A stretch of DNA of 54,364 nucleotides from Acidovorax facilis (GCF_023913775.1 NZ_JAMXAX010000023.1:1-54364); one strand, 5' to 3'. Numbered from the stretch's first letter, positions 32,901-41,172 are shown. Made by a program: numbers and translations. Notes: generated by a model from the letters alone, not told the origin.

Positions 32901-33970
32901 CAGAAGCCGCCCACAGGGTGGTGCAGGTGCGGTGCCTTGTGCGGCAACAGCTTGGGGCTGACCCCTTCAACAATGCGGAAGGCACTGCCTTGCACACGGG
33001 CGGCATCCGACACCGCCAGCATGTTGAAACCGTGTGGCGGGCCTTCCAGGTACACGGAGTCCAGCGGCACCAGCTCAATCGGCTGGCCAGACATTTCGCG
33101 GTGCGAGTTGATGTCGCGCACGGCATAAACGGCATAGCCCAGGTCCAGGAACAGGCGGCACAGAGGTGTGGCACGCAGTCCACTACTCCAGTCCACATAG
33201 GTGCGGTGCAGTTCGAAGACCACATGGGGCCGGTCACGCGCCAGCACCTGCTGGGCCCCTTGCAACGCGGCCAGCTCTGCGCCCTCGATGTCCAGCTGGA
33301 TCAGGCCGATGCGCCGCCCGTGGCGCTGGGCATAGTCATCCATCGCCACAGTCTCAAAACCGCTGCCGTCCTGGGCCGTGACCATGTTGGCAAAGGAGTC
33401 AAAGCCATCCAGACGCATGCGTTCGCCGCTGCGGCTCCACAGCCCGGCCACGTTCACCTCCACATTGCTCAGTACGTTGATATCGATATTGCGCTGCAGC
33501 ATGGCCGCCTGCTGGGGGTTGGGCTCGAAGCAATGCACCCGCAGGCCCCGCCCTGCCAGCTGGCGGGCCACCAGCACCGCCTGATCGCCAAAGTAAGCAC
33601 CGCCCACCAGCACATCCCCTTGCAGATCGCGGCCCAGCTCCAGCAACAGCTTGGTGGTTTGCGGCTCCCACACATGGGTAGGGTGCTCCGACTCCGACAA
33701 CAGGAAGTCGCGAGCGATCTTGGTGCGGTACAGGAACTGAAAGCGCGTGCCATCGGCCAGCACCTTTTCGTACTGGTCCGTGTCCAGATGGAGGGCATCG
33801 ATCACAGGACCGGTCACGTCGTCCCGCACCGAGCCTTCGCAGGCGATCTGCGCCTCGCTCTCGCGCAACAGCGCAATCAGGCGAGCGCGTAGCACGGGGT
33901 CACGCCCCAAGGTTTGCATGGCTTGCTGCAGGCGTTTGCCGTCCAGGTCGCGTGGGTCATTGCTGGTCAT
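32900..33970 (-). CDS. FkbM-family SAM-dependent methyltransferase
   Basis: A 356-residue protein with a C-terminal FkbM domain (about 120-300): VLVGGAYFGDQAVLVARQL as a variant SAM-binding glycine motif, VHCFEPNPQQAAMLQRNI, then LIQLDIEGAELAALQGAQ. FkbM enzymes are usually O-methyltransferases acting on sugars or polyketides. About 110 residues at the N-terminus are helical and unassigned. ATG 33970 was chosen for its AAGGAG; an in-frame ATG at 33991 has none. Its probable role is methylation of the branched sugar. The glycine motif is less canonical than usual, but the acidic residues are kept. Confidence 0.82.
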   Translation of the reverse strand: MTSNDPRDLDGKRLQQAMQTLGRDPVLRARLIALLRESEAQIACEGSVRDDVTGPVIDALHLDTDQYEKVLADGTRFQFLYRTKIARDFLLSESEHPTHVWEPQTTKLLLELGRDLQGDVLVGGAYFGDQAVLVARQLAGRGLRVHCFEPNPQQAAMLQRNIDINVLSNVEVNVAGLWSRSGERMRLDGFDSFANMVTAQDGSGFETVAMDDYAQRHGRRIGLIQLDIEGAELAALQGAQQVLARDRPHVVFELHRTYVDWSSGLRATPLCRLFLDLGYAVYAVRDINSHREMSGQPIELVPLDSVYLEGPPHGFNMLAVSDAARVQGSAFRIVEGVSPKLLPHKAPHLHHPVGGF

Positions 33971-33998
33971 GGCGAAGGCTCCTTGAAACATGAATCCA

Positions 33999-35240
33999 TT
34001 AGAAAATTTCCAGGCGCGGCACGGCCACCACCATCTGCGCGCCCCAGCTGCGCGTGTAGTCCAGCTGGTCGGCCACCTCGCTGCGCAGGTTCCAGGGCAG
34101 GATCAGGATGCGCTGCGGCTTGTGGGCGCGCAGGTGTGCCTCGCTAACCACGGGGATGTGGCTGCCCGGCAGGTACTGGCCCTGCTTGGCGGGGTTCTTG
34201 TCCACGGCATAAGGCAGCAGATCGGGCCGCACACCCGCAAAATTGAGCAGGGTGTTGCCCTTGGCGGCCGCGCCGTAGGCGCCCACGGTGATGCCGTCGG
34301 CCTGGCATTGCAGCAAAAACATGAGCAGCTCGCGCTTGACCCGTATGGCCTGGGCCTGGAAGTCGCTGTAAAAACCGGCACCCAGCATGCCCGCCGCTGT
34401 CTCGTTGGCCAGCAGTTGCTGCACGCGGGTGGTGCCTTCAGCCGTTACCTGGAGGTGGCCCACGGTATCGGCGCGGGCGGCGAACACGCGCAGGCTGCCG
34501 CCATGCGTGGGCAGCTCTTGCACGTCAATCACCACGAGGCCATTGGCCGCAAAAATGCGCTGCACCGCCGTGAGCGACAGATAGGAATAGTGCTCGTGGT
34601 AGGCCGTGTCGAACTGGCACCCCTGCACCATGCGCAGCAGGTGCGGGAACTCGAAGGTGGCCACACCGTGGGGCTTGAGCAGCCGCGTGAAGCCGCCCAC
34701 AAAGTCGTTGATGTCGGGCACATGGGCCAGCACATTGTTGGCGGCAATCAGGTCGGCCTGGCGGTCGGCAGCGGCCAGCTCGTCGGCCAGCGCCACGCCA
34801 AAGAACCGATCCACCACCGCTATGCCTTTGGCGCGAGCCGCCGCCGCCGTGCTGGCGGTGGGCTCCACGCCGTAGCATGGAATGCCAGCCGCCTGCACAT
34901 ACTGCAGCAGGTAGCCGTCGTTGGACGCGACCTCGACCACGCGGCTGGCGGCGGTGAGGCCCAGGCGCTTACGCATCGCCTCGACATAGGCCTGGGCATG
35001 GGCCAGCCACGACGAGGAGAACGAACTGAAATACGCGTAGTCGTCGGTGAACAGCGCCTCGCGCCCGGCGTGGTCTTCGGTCTGCACCAGCCAGCAGGTT
35101 TCGCACACCAAGAGGCGCAGGGGGAACCAGGTTTCGGGCGCGCGCAACGCGGCCTCGCTCAGGTAGGCATTGGACGGGGGCGCGCTGCCCAGGTCCAGGA
35201 ACGGCAGTTGCAGCGGGCTGCCGCAGTGTCGGCACTTCAC
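33999..35240 (-). CDS. Sugar C-methyltransferase with N-terminal zinc-binding domain
   Basis: A 413-residue member of the TylC3/NovU/TcaB9 family of nucleotide-sugar C-methyltransferases. The N-terminal zinc site is formed by CRHC (3-6) and CETC (about 52-55). The SAM domain contains VVEVASNDGYLLQYV and the family stretch NNVLAHVPDINDFV, followed by YHEHYSYLS, which carries the His/Tyr active-site region. The C-terminal part (GAYGAAAKGNTLLNF) is the Methyltransf_14-type domain. These enzymes methylate C3 of a 4-keto-6-deoxy sugar. The GTG start at 35240 overlaps the previous stop (GTGA) and has AAGGAG upstream. Confidence 0.9.
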   Translation of the reverse strand: MKCRHCGSPLQLPFLDLGSAPPSNAYLSEAALRAPETWFPLRLLVCETCWLVQTEDHAGREALFTDDYAYFSSFSSSWLAHAQAYVEAMRKRLGLTAASRVVEVASNDGYLLQYVQAAGIPCYGVEPTASTAAAARAKGIAVVDRFFGVALADELAAADRQADLIAANNVLAHVPDINDFVGGFTRLLKPHGVATFEFPHLLRMVQGCQFDTAYHEHYSYLSLTAVQRIFAANGLVVIDVQELPTHGGSLRVFAARADTVGHLQVTAEGTTRVQQLLANETAAGMLGAGFYSDFQAQAIRVKRELLMFLLQCQADGITVGAYGAAAKGNTLLNFAGVRPDLLPYAVDKNPAKQGQYLPGSHIPVVSEAHLRAHKPQRILILPWNLRSEVADQLDYTRSWGAQMVVAVPRLEIF

Positions 35241-35797
35241 AGGCGCACTCCTTCGAATTCTTCGGTCATCCCGGGCTGGCCTGCGTCGCGGGGCGACATT
35301 TGCCCCACCGGCAGGGGCCAAGCCACGGCCAGGCGCGGGTCCAGCGGGTTCAGGCCCGCTTCGGCGGCAGGTGCATAGGCGGCTGAATGGCAATACAGCA
35401 GCTCTGCATGGTCGGTCAGCGCCTGGAAGCCGTGCGCAAAACCGGGCAGGATGAGCAGCGCGTTGCCGTTGTCTGCGGATAAATGCTCGGCATGCCACTG
35501 CAAAAAGGTGGGAGAGCCCTGGCGCAGGTCCACGGCCACGTCCCAGACCTCGCCACGCAGGCAGGTCACGAGTTTCATCTCGGCGTGGGGCGGCTTTTGG
35601 TAGTGCATGCCACGCACGGTGCCTTGGAGGGCTGTATAGCTCTGGTTGATCTGGGCGATGGGGCCCGCCCAGCCTGCGCCCGCCAGTTCATCGGCGCAGA
35701 ACAGGCGCGCAAAAAAGCCGCGCTCGTCCACCAGCGGCCGGCGTTGCACGCGGAGCAATCCCGCCAGCGGCAGTGGCGCCAGGGCCAGTCGGCTCAT
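35237..35797 (-). CDS. dTDP-4-dehydrorhamnose 3,5-epimerase-like (RmlC/RfbC family) sugar epimerase
   Basis: A 186-residue cupin-fold epimerase. The active-site His is in GTVRGMHYQKPPHAEMKLV, and the partner Tyr in SAAYAPAAEAGLNPLDPRL; ERGFFARLF near the N-terminus is also a family signature. In this operon the substrate is more likely a CDP-linked 4-keto-6-deoxyhexose than dTDP-sugar, because rfbF and rfbG lie directly upstream; that is inference. ATG 35797 overlaps the rfbG stop (ATGA) with GGGAGG upstream. Confidence 0.88.
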   Translation of the reverse strand: MSRLALAPLPLAGLLRVQRRPLVDERGFFARLFCADELAGAGWAGPIAQINQSYTALQGTVRGMHYQKPPHAEMKLVTCLRGEVWDVAVDLRQGSPTFLQWHAEHLSADNGNALLILPGFAHGFQALTDHAELLYCHSAAYAPAAEAGLNPLDPRLAVAWPLPVGQMSPRDAGQPGMTEEFEGVRL

Positions 35798-36861
35798 GGG
35801 CGCGCCTCCCAGGCGTCGATGTCGGCCAGGCACAGCGCGCGGGCGTCGGCGCCGCCATGTTGCTGGCGGTACCAGTTCATGGTGCGGGCCACGGCGGTGT
35901 TCAGCGACCAGTGCGGGGCCACGCCCAGCACCTGGCGGGCATGGGCGGTTTCGAGCGCGAGCCAGCCGGCTTCGTGCGGTCCTTCGCTCTCATTTTCATA
36001 GCTGATAGCGCTTGCTGGATAGGCGGCGGAGGCCAATTCAATGACATTTTTGACCGTGGCGGCCTCGTGGGGCAGAGGGCCGAAGTTGTAGGCACCGGCC
36101 AAGGCGGGAGATTCCCACAGGCGCTGGGCCAGACGCAGGTAGGCGGCCAGCGGCTCCAGCACATGCTGCCAGGGGCGCGTGGCCTGGGGGCGGCGGATGT
36201 GCAAGGTTGCGCCCTTTTCCCAGGCGCGCACAGCGTCGGGCAGCAGGCGGTCTTGGGCCCAGTCGCCGCCGCCGATCACGTTGCCCGCGCGGGCGGTGGC
36301 CACGGCGATGCCCTGTGCGGCCAGGAAAGAATCGCGGTAGCTGGCCGTGACCAGCTCGGTGGCGGCCTTGCTGGCGCTGTAGGGGTCGTGCCCGCCCAGC
36401 GGGTCGTCTTCGCGGTAGGGGTACGCCCACTCGCGGTTGCGGTAGACCTTGTCGGTGGTGACCACCACGGCCACGCGCACTTCGGGCAGGCCGCGCAATG
36501 CATCAAGCACATGCGCCGTGCCCATCACGTTGGTGGCAAAGGTGTCTAGCGGCGCTGCATAGCCAGGCCGCACCAGCGCCTGCGCGGCCAAGTGCAGCAC
36601 CACCTCGGGCCGGGCGGCGCGCACGCGCATGGCCAGGGCCTGGGGGCTGCGGATGTCGCAGAAATGGCTCTCCATGCCCGGCGCGGCCTGCCCCAGCTGG
36701 GCCAGGGCGAACAGGTTGGGCTCGGTGGCGGGCGGCAGCGCCACGCCAGTGACCTGCGCGCCCAGGCGCTGCAGCCACAGGGCCAGCCAGGCGCCCTTGA
36801 AGCCGGTGTGGCCGGTGAGCAACACGCGCTTGCCGCGCCAGAAGTCGGGATCAGGGCGCAT
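35794..36861 (-). CDS. rfbG: CDP-glucose 4,6-dehydratase
   Basis: A 355-residue extended SDR that converts CDP-glucose to CDP-4-keto-6-deoxyglucose. The NAD motif is TGHTGFKGAWLA (about 16-27), the catalytic Thr region VVTTDKVYRN, and Tyr-x3-Lys YSASK; GNVIGGGDWAQDRLLPD is diagnostic of the CDP-glucose enzyme. ATG 36861 gives the family length (about 357); ATG 36876, overlapping the rfbF stop, is possible. Residues about 271-290 are encoded by a copy of the interspersed palindromic repeat (35992-36051), without obvious change in protein length. The TGA overlaps the next gene. Confidence 0.93.
   Translation of the reverse strand: MRPDPDFWRGKRVLLTGHTGFKGAWLALWLQRLGAQVTGVALPPATEPNLFALAQLGQAAPGMESHFCDIRSPQALAMRVRAARPEVVLHLAAQALVRPGYAAPLDTFATNVMGTAHVLDALRGLPEVRVAVVVTTDKVYRNREWAYPYREDDPLGGHDPYSASKAATELVTASYRDSFLAAQGIAVATARAGNVIGGGDWAQDRLLPDAVRAWEKGATLHIRRPQATRPWQHVLEPLAAYLRLAQRLWESPALAGAYNFGPLPHEAATVKNVIELASAAYPASAISYENESEGPHEAGWLALETAHARQVLGVAPHWSLNTAVARTMNWYRQQHGGADARALCLADIDAWEARP
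35992..36051 (+). repeat. Interspersed palindromic repeat copy inside the rfbG coding sequence
   Basis: Plus strand: ATTTTCATAGCTGATAGCGC, then TTGCTGGATAGGCGGCGGAG, then GCCAATTC and a final ATTTTT. It matches the intergenic element's left arm, TTGCTGGATA core and GAGGCCA end almost base for base. On the coding strand it specifies residues about 271-290 of the CDP-glucose 4,6-dehydratase. Confidence 0.75.
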
Positions 36862-36866
36862 CGTGC

Positions 36867-37637
36867 TTACCAGCATTTCCAGGGCGCGCGGCCCGATTGC
36901 CACAGGTCTTCGAGCAGGTTCTTCTCGCGCAGCGTGTCCATGGGCTGCCAGAAGCCGGTGTGCTCGAAGGCGCGCAGCTGGTCGCTGCTGGCCAGACGGG
37001 CCATGGGCTCCAGCTCCCAGCTGGTGGCGTCGCTATCGATGTAGTCAATGACCTCGGGCTGCAGCACAAAAAAACCGCCGTTGATCCACCCGCCATCGCC
37101 ACGCGGTTTTTCCTCGAACCCGGCCACGATGTCGCCATCGCGCACCAGGGCGCCATAGCGGCCCGGGGGCTGCACGGCCGTCACCGTGGCTTGGCGGCCA
37201 TGGGCGCGGTGGAAGGCAAACTGGGCCGTCATGTCCAGGTCGGCCACACCATCGCCATAGGTAAAGCAGAAGGGCTCGCCCGCAGGCAGGTATTCCTGCA
37301 CCCGTCGCAAACGCCCGCCGGTCATGGTGCTTTCGCCGGTGTCCACCAGCGTCACGCGCCAGGGCTCGGCGTGGCGGTGGTGCACTTCCATGCGGTTGTT
37401 GGCCATGTCAAACGTTACGTCCGACATGTGCAGGAAGTAGTTGGCGAAGTATTCCTTGATCACGTAGCCCCGGTAGCCCAGGCAGATGATGAAGTCATTG
37501 ACGCCATGGGCGGCGTACATCTTCATGATGTGCCAAAGGATGGGCCGCCCACCGATCTCGATCATGGGCTTGGGACGCAGGTGCGACTCTTCCGAGATGC
37601 GGGTTCCCAGCCCCCCCGCGAGCAGTACGGCTTTCAT
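36867..37637 (-). CDS. rfbF: Glucose-1-phosphate cytidylyltransferase
   Basis: A 256-residue nucleotidyltransferase making CDP-glucose from CTP and glucose 1-phosphate. The start is [18 protein letters not shown], followed by [20 protein letters not shown], both RfbF signatures, and [10 protein letters not shown] holds the metal-binding Asp. Length matches Salmonella RfbF (257). It is the first gene of the seven-gene minus-strand sugar operon and commits glucose 1-phosphate to the CDP pathway. No rfbH-like dehydrase lies downstream, so 3,6-dideoxysugars are not expected. Confidence 0.95.
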   Translation of the reverse strand: MKAVLLAGGLGTRISEESHLRPKPMIEIGGRPILWHIMKMYAAHGVNDFIICLGYRGYVIKEYFANYFLHMSDVTFDMANNRMEVHHRHAEPWRVTLVDTGESTMTGGRLRRVQEYLPAGEPFCFTYGDGVADLDMTAQFAFHRAHGRQATVTAVQPPGRYGALVRDGDIVAGFEEKPRGDGGWINGGFFVLQPEVIDYIDSDATSWELEPMARLASSDQLRAFEHTGFWQPMDTLREKNLLEDLWQSGRAPWKCW

Positions 37638-38033
37638 GCCCGCAGCATAGTGCAGCCCCTGCGCCGCCAAAAGGCCCTGTCACTGTGGAAATACGGGCCA
37701 AATGCAGGGATTGGCACCGCGCGCAGATGGAGATGGGTGCAAACAATTGGAATATCGCTATATTTTATATAGCAACAAACCTTCTACCACCAAGCGATAG
37801 AGGCTTTTTTTTACATAATCCGCGCCCCAGGACAACCGTCAAAACCCCGGCAAAAGAGGCAAAGGTGTGGCGCTGGCGCCATTTCCCGAAGAAGGCCTGT
37901 GTTGATGGCGCTCTTGAGTGCATTCCACACTCATCAATCCGATACATTTACAGTAACCTTCGGTAAGCCGCGTTGCCAGCGGCTCCGCCCGCCCACTTGT
38001 TTAGCCCCGGCTGCCGCCCAACACGTCTACAGC
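37638..38033. other. Divergent region between the sugar operon (-) and motA (+)
   Basis: No gene is supported in this 396-bp gap. It includes an unusually AT-rich stretch (about 37741-37830) with the perfect palindrome GCTATAT-TTT-ATATAGC (37757-37773), which may hold the promoter of rfbF on the minus strand, a degenerate copy of the interspersed repeat (37770-37812), and no clear FliA promoter before motA. An in-frame extension upstream of the motA ATG is not MotA-like. Confidence 0.5.
37757..37812 (+). repeat. AT-rich palindrome joined to a degenerate interspersed repeat copy
   Basis: GCTATAT/ATATAGC hairpin (37757-37773) runs into a segment of the same length as the repeat unit ending in AAGCGATAGAGGC followed by eight T residues (37792-37812). 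The right arm matches the other repeats well; the left arm is decayed. Confidence 0.45.
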
Positions 38034-38894
38034 ATGTTCGTCATCATTGGTTACGTTGTCTGCCTAGGCTGCATCTTCGGCGTGTACATCGTGCACGGGG
38101 GGAACATCAGTGTGATCCTGAAGGCCCTCCCCTTCGAGATCGTCACCATTCTGGGCGGCGCACTGGGCGCCTTCGTGGTGAACAACCAACCCAAGGTGAT
38201 CAAGGCCACCCTGGCGGCCATTCCGATGGCACTCAAGGGCTCCAAGTACACCAAGGCCCGTTACATGGAGCTGATGGCCATGCTCTATGACATCCTGCAA
38301 AAGGCCCGCAAGGAAGGGCTGATGGCCATCGAAAAGGATGTGGAAGCGCCCCACGAGTCCGAGATCTTCAAGAAGTACCCCACCGTGGGCAGCGACCACC
38401 ATGTGATCGAGTTCACCACCGACTACCTGCGCATGATGGTGTCGGGCAACCTCAACTCCCACGAGATCGAAGCGCTGATGGACAGCGAGATCGACACCCA
38501 CCACCAGGAAGCCCACGCCCCCGTGGCCGCGCTGGCCCGCCTGGCCGGTGCCCTGCCTGCCTTCGGGATCGTGGCCGCCGTGCTGGGCGTGGTGAACACC
38601 ATGGGCTCGGTGGGCCAGCCGCCCTCGGTGCTGGGCGGCATGATCGGCTCGGCGCTGGTGGGCACGTTCCTCGGGATTCTGCTGGCCTACGGTGTGGTCG
38701 AACCCCTGGGCGGCCTGGTCGAGCAAAAGACTGAAGACGCTGCCAAGGAATTGCAGTGCATCAAGTCCACCCTGCTAGCCAGCATGCAGGGCTACAACCC
38801 CGCCACGGCCATCGAATTTGGCCGCAAGGTGCTTTTCTCCAGCGTCCGCCCCAGCTTTACCGAGCTGGAGGGGCATGTGAAAGGCAAGAAGTAG
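38034..38894 (+). CDS. motA: Flagellar motor stator protein MotA
   Basis: A 286-residue proton-channel stator subunit with four transmembrane segments: two near the N-terminus (FVIIGYVVCLGCIFGVYIV; TILGGALGAFVV) and two near 195-245 (LPAFGIVAAVLGVVNTMG; LVGTFLGILLAYGVV). The cytoplasmic loop between them contacts FliG. ATG 38034 gives the normal N-terminus; there is no obvious Shine-Dalgarno. It is followed by motB after 30 bp, forming the motA-motB-cheY-cheZ unit. Confidence 0.96.
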   Translation: MFVIIGYVVCLGCIFGVYIVHGGNISVILKALPFEIVTILGGALGAFVVNNQPKVIKATLAAIPMALKGSKYTKARYMELMAMLYDILQKARKEGLMAIEKDVEAPHESEIFKKYPTVGSDHHVIEFTTDYLRMMVSGNLNSHEIEALMDSEIDTHHQEAHAPVAALARLAGALPAFGIVAAVLGVVNTMGSVGQPPSVLGGMIGSALVGTFLGILLAYGVVEPLGGLVEQKTEDAAKELQCIKSTLLASMQGYNPATAIEFGRKVLFSSVRPSFTELEGHVKGKK

Positions 38895-38924
38895 CGACGT
38901 CCGCGCCGCGAAACCCCAAACGCC

Positions 38925-39857
38925 ATGGCAGAAAAAAAACTCCAGCCCATCATCATCAAGCGCATCAAGAAAGGCGGTCATGCGGTGCATGGCGGCGCCT
39001 GGAAGATCGCCTATGCCGACTTCGTGACGGCGATGATGGCGTTCTTCCTGCTGATGTGGCTGCTGGGCTCCACGGCCAAGGGCGAACTGCAGGGGATCGC
39101 CGCGTATTTCGCGTCGCCGCTCAAGGTGGCCATGACCGGCGGGGACGGCGCGGGCAACAGCTCCAGTGTGATTCCGGGCGGGGGCAACGATCTCTCGAAG
39201 GTGCACGGGCAGGTGCGGCGCTCTGATGTGGAAGAGGCCAAGCAGCGCCGCATGAGCATTGATGCCGCCCGCGCCGAGCGCGCCAAGCAGGACCTGGACC
39301 GCATCAAGGCCCTGGAGGCCAAGATCGACGCGCTCATCACCGAAAACCCGCGCCTGAACGGGTACAAGTCGCAGATCAGAATCGACATCACCCCCGACGG
39401 CCTGCAAATCCAGATCATCGACGACCAGAACCGCCCCATGTTCGACAGCGGCAGCGCGTTGGTGAAACCCTACATGCGCGACATCCTGCGCGAGATCGGG
39501 GCAGCGCTGGGCGGGGTGGAAAACCGCATCAGCCTGGCCGGGCACACCGACGCCGTGCCTTACGGAAACAGCGACCGTGGCTACAGCAACTGGGAGCTGT
39601 CGGCCGACCGCGCCAATGCCTCACGCCGCGAGTTGGTGTCGGCCGGCATGCCAGACGCTAAACTGGGACGTGTGGTGGGCTTGGCGGCCAGCGATCTGCT
39701 GGAGCCAAACAACCCGCGCGCACCCGCCAACCGGCGCATCACCATCACGGTGCTGACCCGCGAGGCCGAAGAACGACTCATGGGCAAAGGGATTCCCGAA
39801 ATCACTTCCACAGAACTGCTGAATGAAAAGCGGGAAAATCCCCCCCCAAGCAGGTAA
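38925..39857 (+). CDS. motB: Flagellar motor stator protein MotB
   Basis: A 310-residue stator anchor. A basic N-terminus is followed by the single transmembrane helix containing the proton-carrying Asp32 (YADFVTAMMAFFLLMWLLGS), a plug/linker region and a C-terminal OmpA-like peptidoglycan-binding domain (ISLAGHTDAVPYGNSDRGYS, then NWELSADRANASRRELV). This is a proton-type MotB. It is downstream of motA and 72 bp upstream of cheY2. Confidence 0.97.
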   Translation: MAEKKLQPIIIKRIKKGGHAVHGGAWKIAYADFVTAMMAFFLLMWLLGSTAKGELQGIAAYFASPLKVAMTGGDGAGNSSSVIPGGGNDLSKVHGQVRRSDVEEAKQRRMSIDAARAERAKQDLDRIKALEAKIDALITENPRLNGYKSQIRIDITPDGLQIQIIDDQNRPMFDSGSALVKPYMRDILREIGAALGGVENRISLAGHTDAVPYGNSDRGYSNWELSADRANASRRELVSAGMPDAKLGRVVGLAASDLLEPNNPRAPANRRITITVLTREAEERLMGKGIPEITSTELLNEKRENPPPSR

Positions 39858-39929
39858 CAGTTACGACTTGTCACCAAACCTGCCACCCATGACAATGCCT
39901 ACAGTAATTCTCGACCGAAAGGGTCCCAA

Positions 39930-40316
39930 GTGACCACAGCCCTTCGTTTTTTGATCGTTGACGACTTCTCCACCATGCGGCGCATCGTGCGCAATCTGCT
40001 CAAGGAAAGCGGCTTTGCCGATGCCGACGAGGCCGAAGATGGCGTGGCCGCTCTGAACAAGCTGCGCAACAGCAAGTTCGACTTCGTGGTGACGGACATC
40101 AACATGCCCAACATGAACGGCTTTCAGCTGCTGGCCGAAATCAAGAAGGACGACAAGCTCAAGCACTTACCCGTCCTCATGGTCACAGCGGAAGCCCGCA
40201 AGGAAGACATCGTGGCAGCCGCCCAGGGTGGCGCAGCGGGTTACATCGTCAAACCCTTCACCAAGGCCACGCTGGAAGAAAAAGTGACCTTGATCCTGAA
40301 AAAGATGGGGCTATGA
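39930..40316 (+). CDS. cheY: Chemotaxis response regulator CheY (second copy, enteric type)
   Basis: A 128-residue single-domain receiver, very close in pattern to E. coli CheY: acidic pair Asp11-Asp12, phosphoacceptor Asp56 ([12 protein letters not shown]), Thr86 (MVTAEA) and Lys108 (IVKPF). It is adjacent to cheZ, so it is the best candidate for the regulator that binds FliM. The start is a GTG at 39930 preceded by AAAGGG. It is distinct from the cheY in the cheA operon. Confidence 0.96.
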   Translation: MTTALRFLIVDDFSTMRRIVRNLLKESGFADADEAEDGVAALNKLRNSKFDFVVTDINMPNMNGFQLLAEIKKDDKLKHLPVLMVTAEARKEDIVAAAQGGAAGYIVKPFTKATLEEKVTLILKKMGL

Positions 40317-40320
40317 CACC

Positions 40321-40941
40321 ATGGACGACACACCGGACAACAGCCAGCCGCCTGCCGATGTACACCACAAGATTGGCCAGCTGACGCGCCAGCTGCACGA
40401 CTCGCTCAACGAACTGGGCTATGCCGACAAACTGCGCGGCTCCATGGGCGAACTGCCCGACGCGCAAAGCCGCCTGTCCTACATCGCGCGGTTGACGGGG
40501 GAAGCGGCCGAGAAGGTGCTCAACCGCGTCGAACAGGCCAAAGCCCAGCATGACTACATCGCGGCGGAAACGCGCCGGGTCGTCAACTCGCTGGTGGCCG
40601 ACCCGGTGGCGGCCGTGGCCAAGGGCGAGATCTTCAACTTCCTGACCGATGTGGAGCGCGTGACCAAGGAAGCCGACACGCACCTCACCGAAATCATGAT
40701 GGCACAGGACTTTCACGACCTCACGGGGCAGGTGATTGCCCGCGTGGTCAACCTGGCGGCCACCATTGAAGACCAGCTGGTCCAGCTGTTGATTCAAACG
40801 GCCCCACCCAACGCACAGGTGCCCGTCGAGCCACCCCGCCCTCAGCATCTGCAGGGCCCCGTGGTGGACCCCGAGCACACCCCCGACGTGGTCACCGACC
40901 AGTCCCAGGTGGACGACCTGCTGGCCAGCCTCGGGTTCTGA
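40321..40941 (+). CDS. cheZ: CheY-P phosphatase CheZ
   Basis: A 206-residue coiled-coil phosphatase. The catalytic helix is MMAQDFHDLTGQVIAR, with Asp133 and Gln137 equivalent to Asp143 and Gln147 of E. coli CheZ. After a Pro-rich linker the protein ends in the CheY-docking peptide SQVDDLLASLGF. It starts four bases after the cheY2 stop, so production is coupled to that regulator. A short terminator follows immediately. Confidence 0.97.
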   Translation: MDDTPDNSQPPADVHHKIGQLTRQLHDSLNELGYADKLRGSMGELPDAQSRLSYIARLTGEAAEKVLNRVEQAKAQHDYIAAETRRVVNSLVADPVAAVAKGEIFNFLTDVERVTKEADTHLTEIMMAQDFHDLTGQVIARVVNLAATIEDQLVQLLIQTAPPNAQVPVEPPRPQHLQGPVVDPEHTPDVVTDQSQVDDLLASLGF

Positions 40942-40960
40942 GCCCGTCCGGGGCTTTTTG
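40941..40960 (+). terminator. Intrinsic terminator after cheZ
   Basis: AGCCC (40941-40945) and GGGCT (40951-40955) form a short stem with a five-base loop followed by TTTTG, directly after the cheZ stop codon. The larger repeat hairpin immediately downstream probably reinforces it. Confidence 0.7.
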
Positions 40961-40965
40961 CGGTC

Positions 40966-41015
40966 AAAATGGCTGCTAGCGCTTGTCCATCAAGCGCTAG
41001 CAGCTATCTTTTTTA
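40966..41015 (-). repeat. Interspersed palindromic repeat, best-preserved copy (also a terminator-like hairpin)
   Basis: GCTGCTAGCGCTTG (40972-40985) and CAAGCGCTAGCAGC (40991-41004) are a perfect 14-bp inverted repeat around TCCAT, followed on the plus strand by TATCTTTTTT. Read on the minus strand it gives GATAGCTGCTAGCGCTTG, the arm used to recognise the other copies. It lies between cheZ and flhB and would act as a strong intrinsic terminator on the plus strand. Confidence 0.9.
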
Positions 41016-41092
41016 GTATTCCATCCCGGCACCACCCACCCTTTTTCGGGTGAGGCCACGCAGGCAAGGCCCCTTCGGCCCGCATGGAAAAG

Positions 41093-41110
41093 AGGGGGCT
41101 GCAGCCCCCT
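41093..41110. repeat. GC-rich palindrome upstream of flhB
   Basis: AGGGGGCTGCAGCCCCCT is a perfect palindrome with no spacer, about 60 bp before flhB. No function is assigned. Confidence 0.5.
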
Positions 41111-41145
41111 TATCCAGCTTTAGATTTCCGGGCTGCTCACGACAA

Positions 41146-41170
41146 TGGCATGACACCAGCCGTCATGCCA
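41146..41170 (+). promoter_or_regulatory. Hairpin abutting the flhB start codon
   Basis: TGGCATGAC (41146-41154) and GTCATGCCA (41162-41170) form a perfect 9-bp stem with a 7-nt loop, ending two bases before the flhB ATG. No Shine-Dalgarno lies between it and the start codon, so the structure sits where a ribosome would bind. Confidence 0.6.
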
Positions 41171-41172
41171 CC

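Noticed and set aside
37899..38033. A longer MotA starting upstream of 38034
   Set aside because: The extra 45 residues are not hydrophobic and not like MotA; the ATG at 38034 gives the standard N-terminus.
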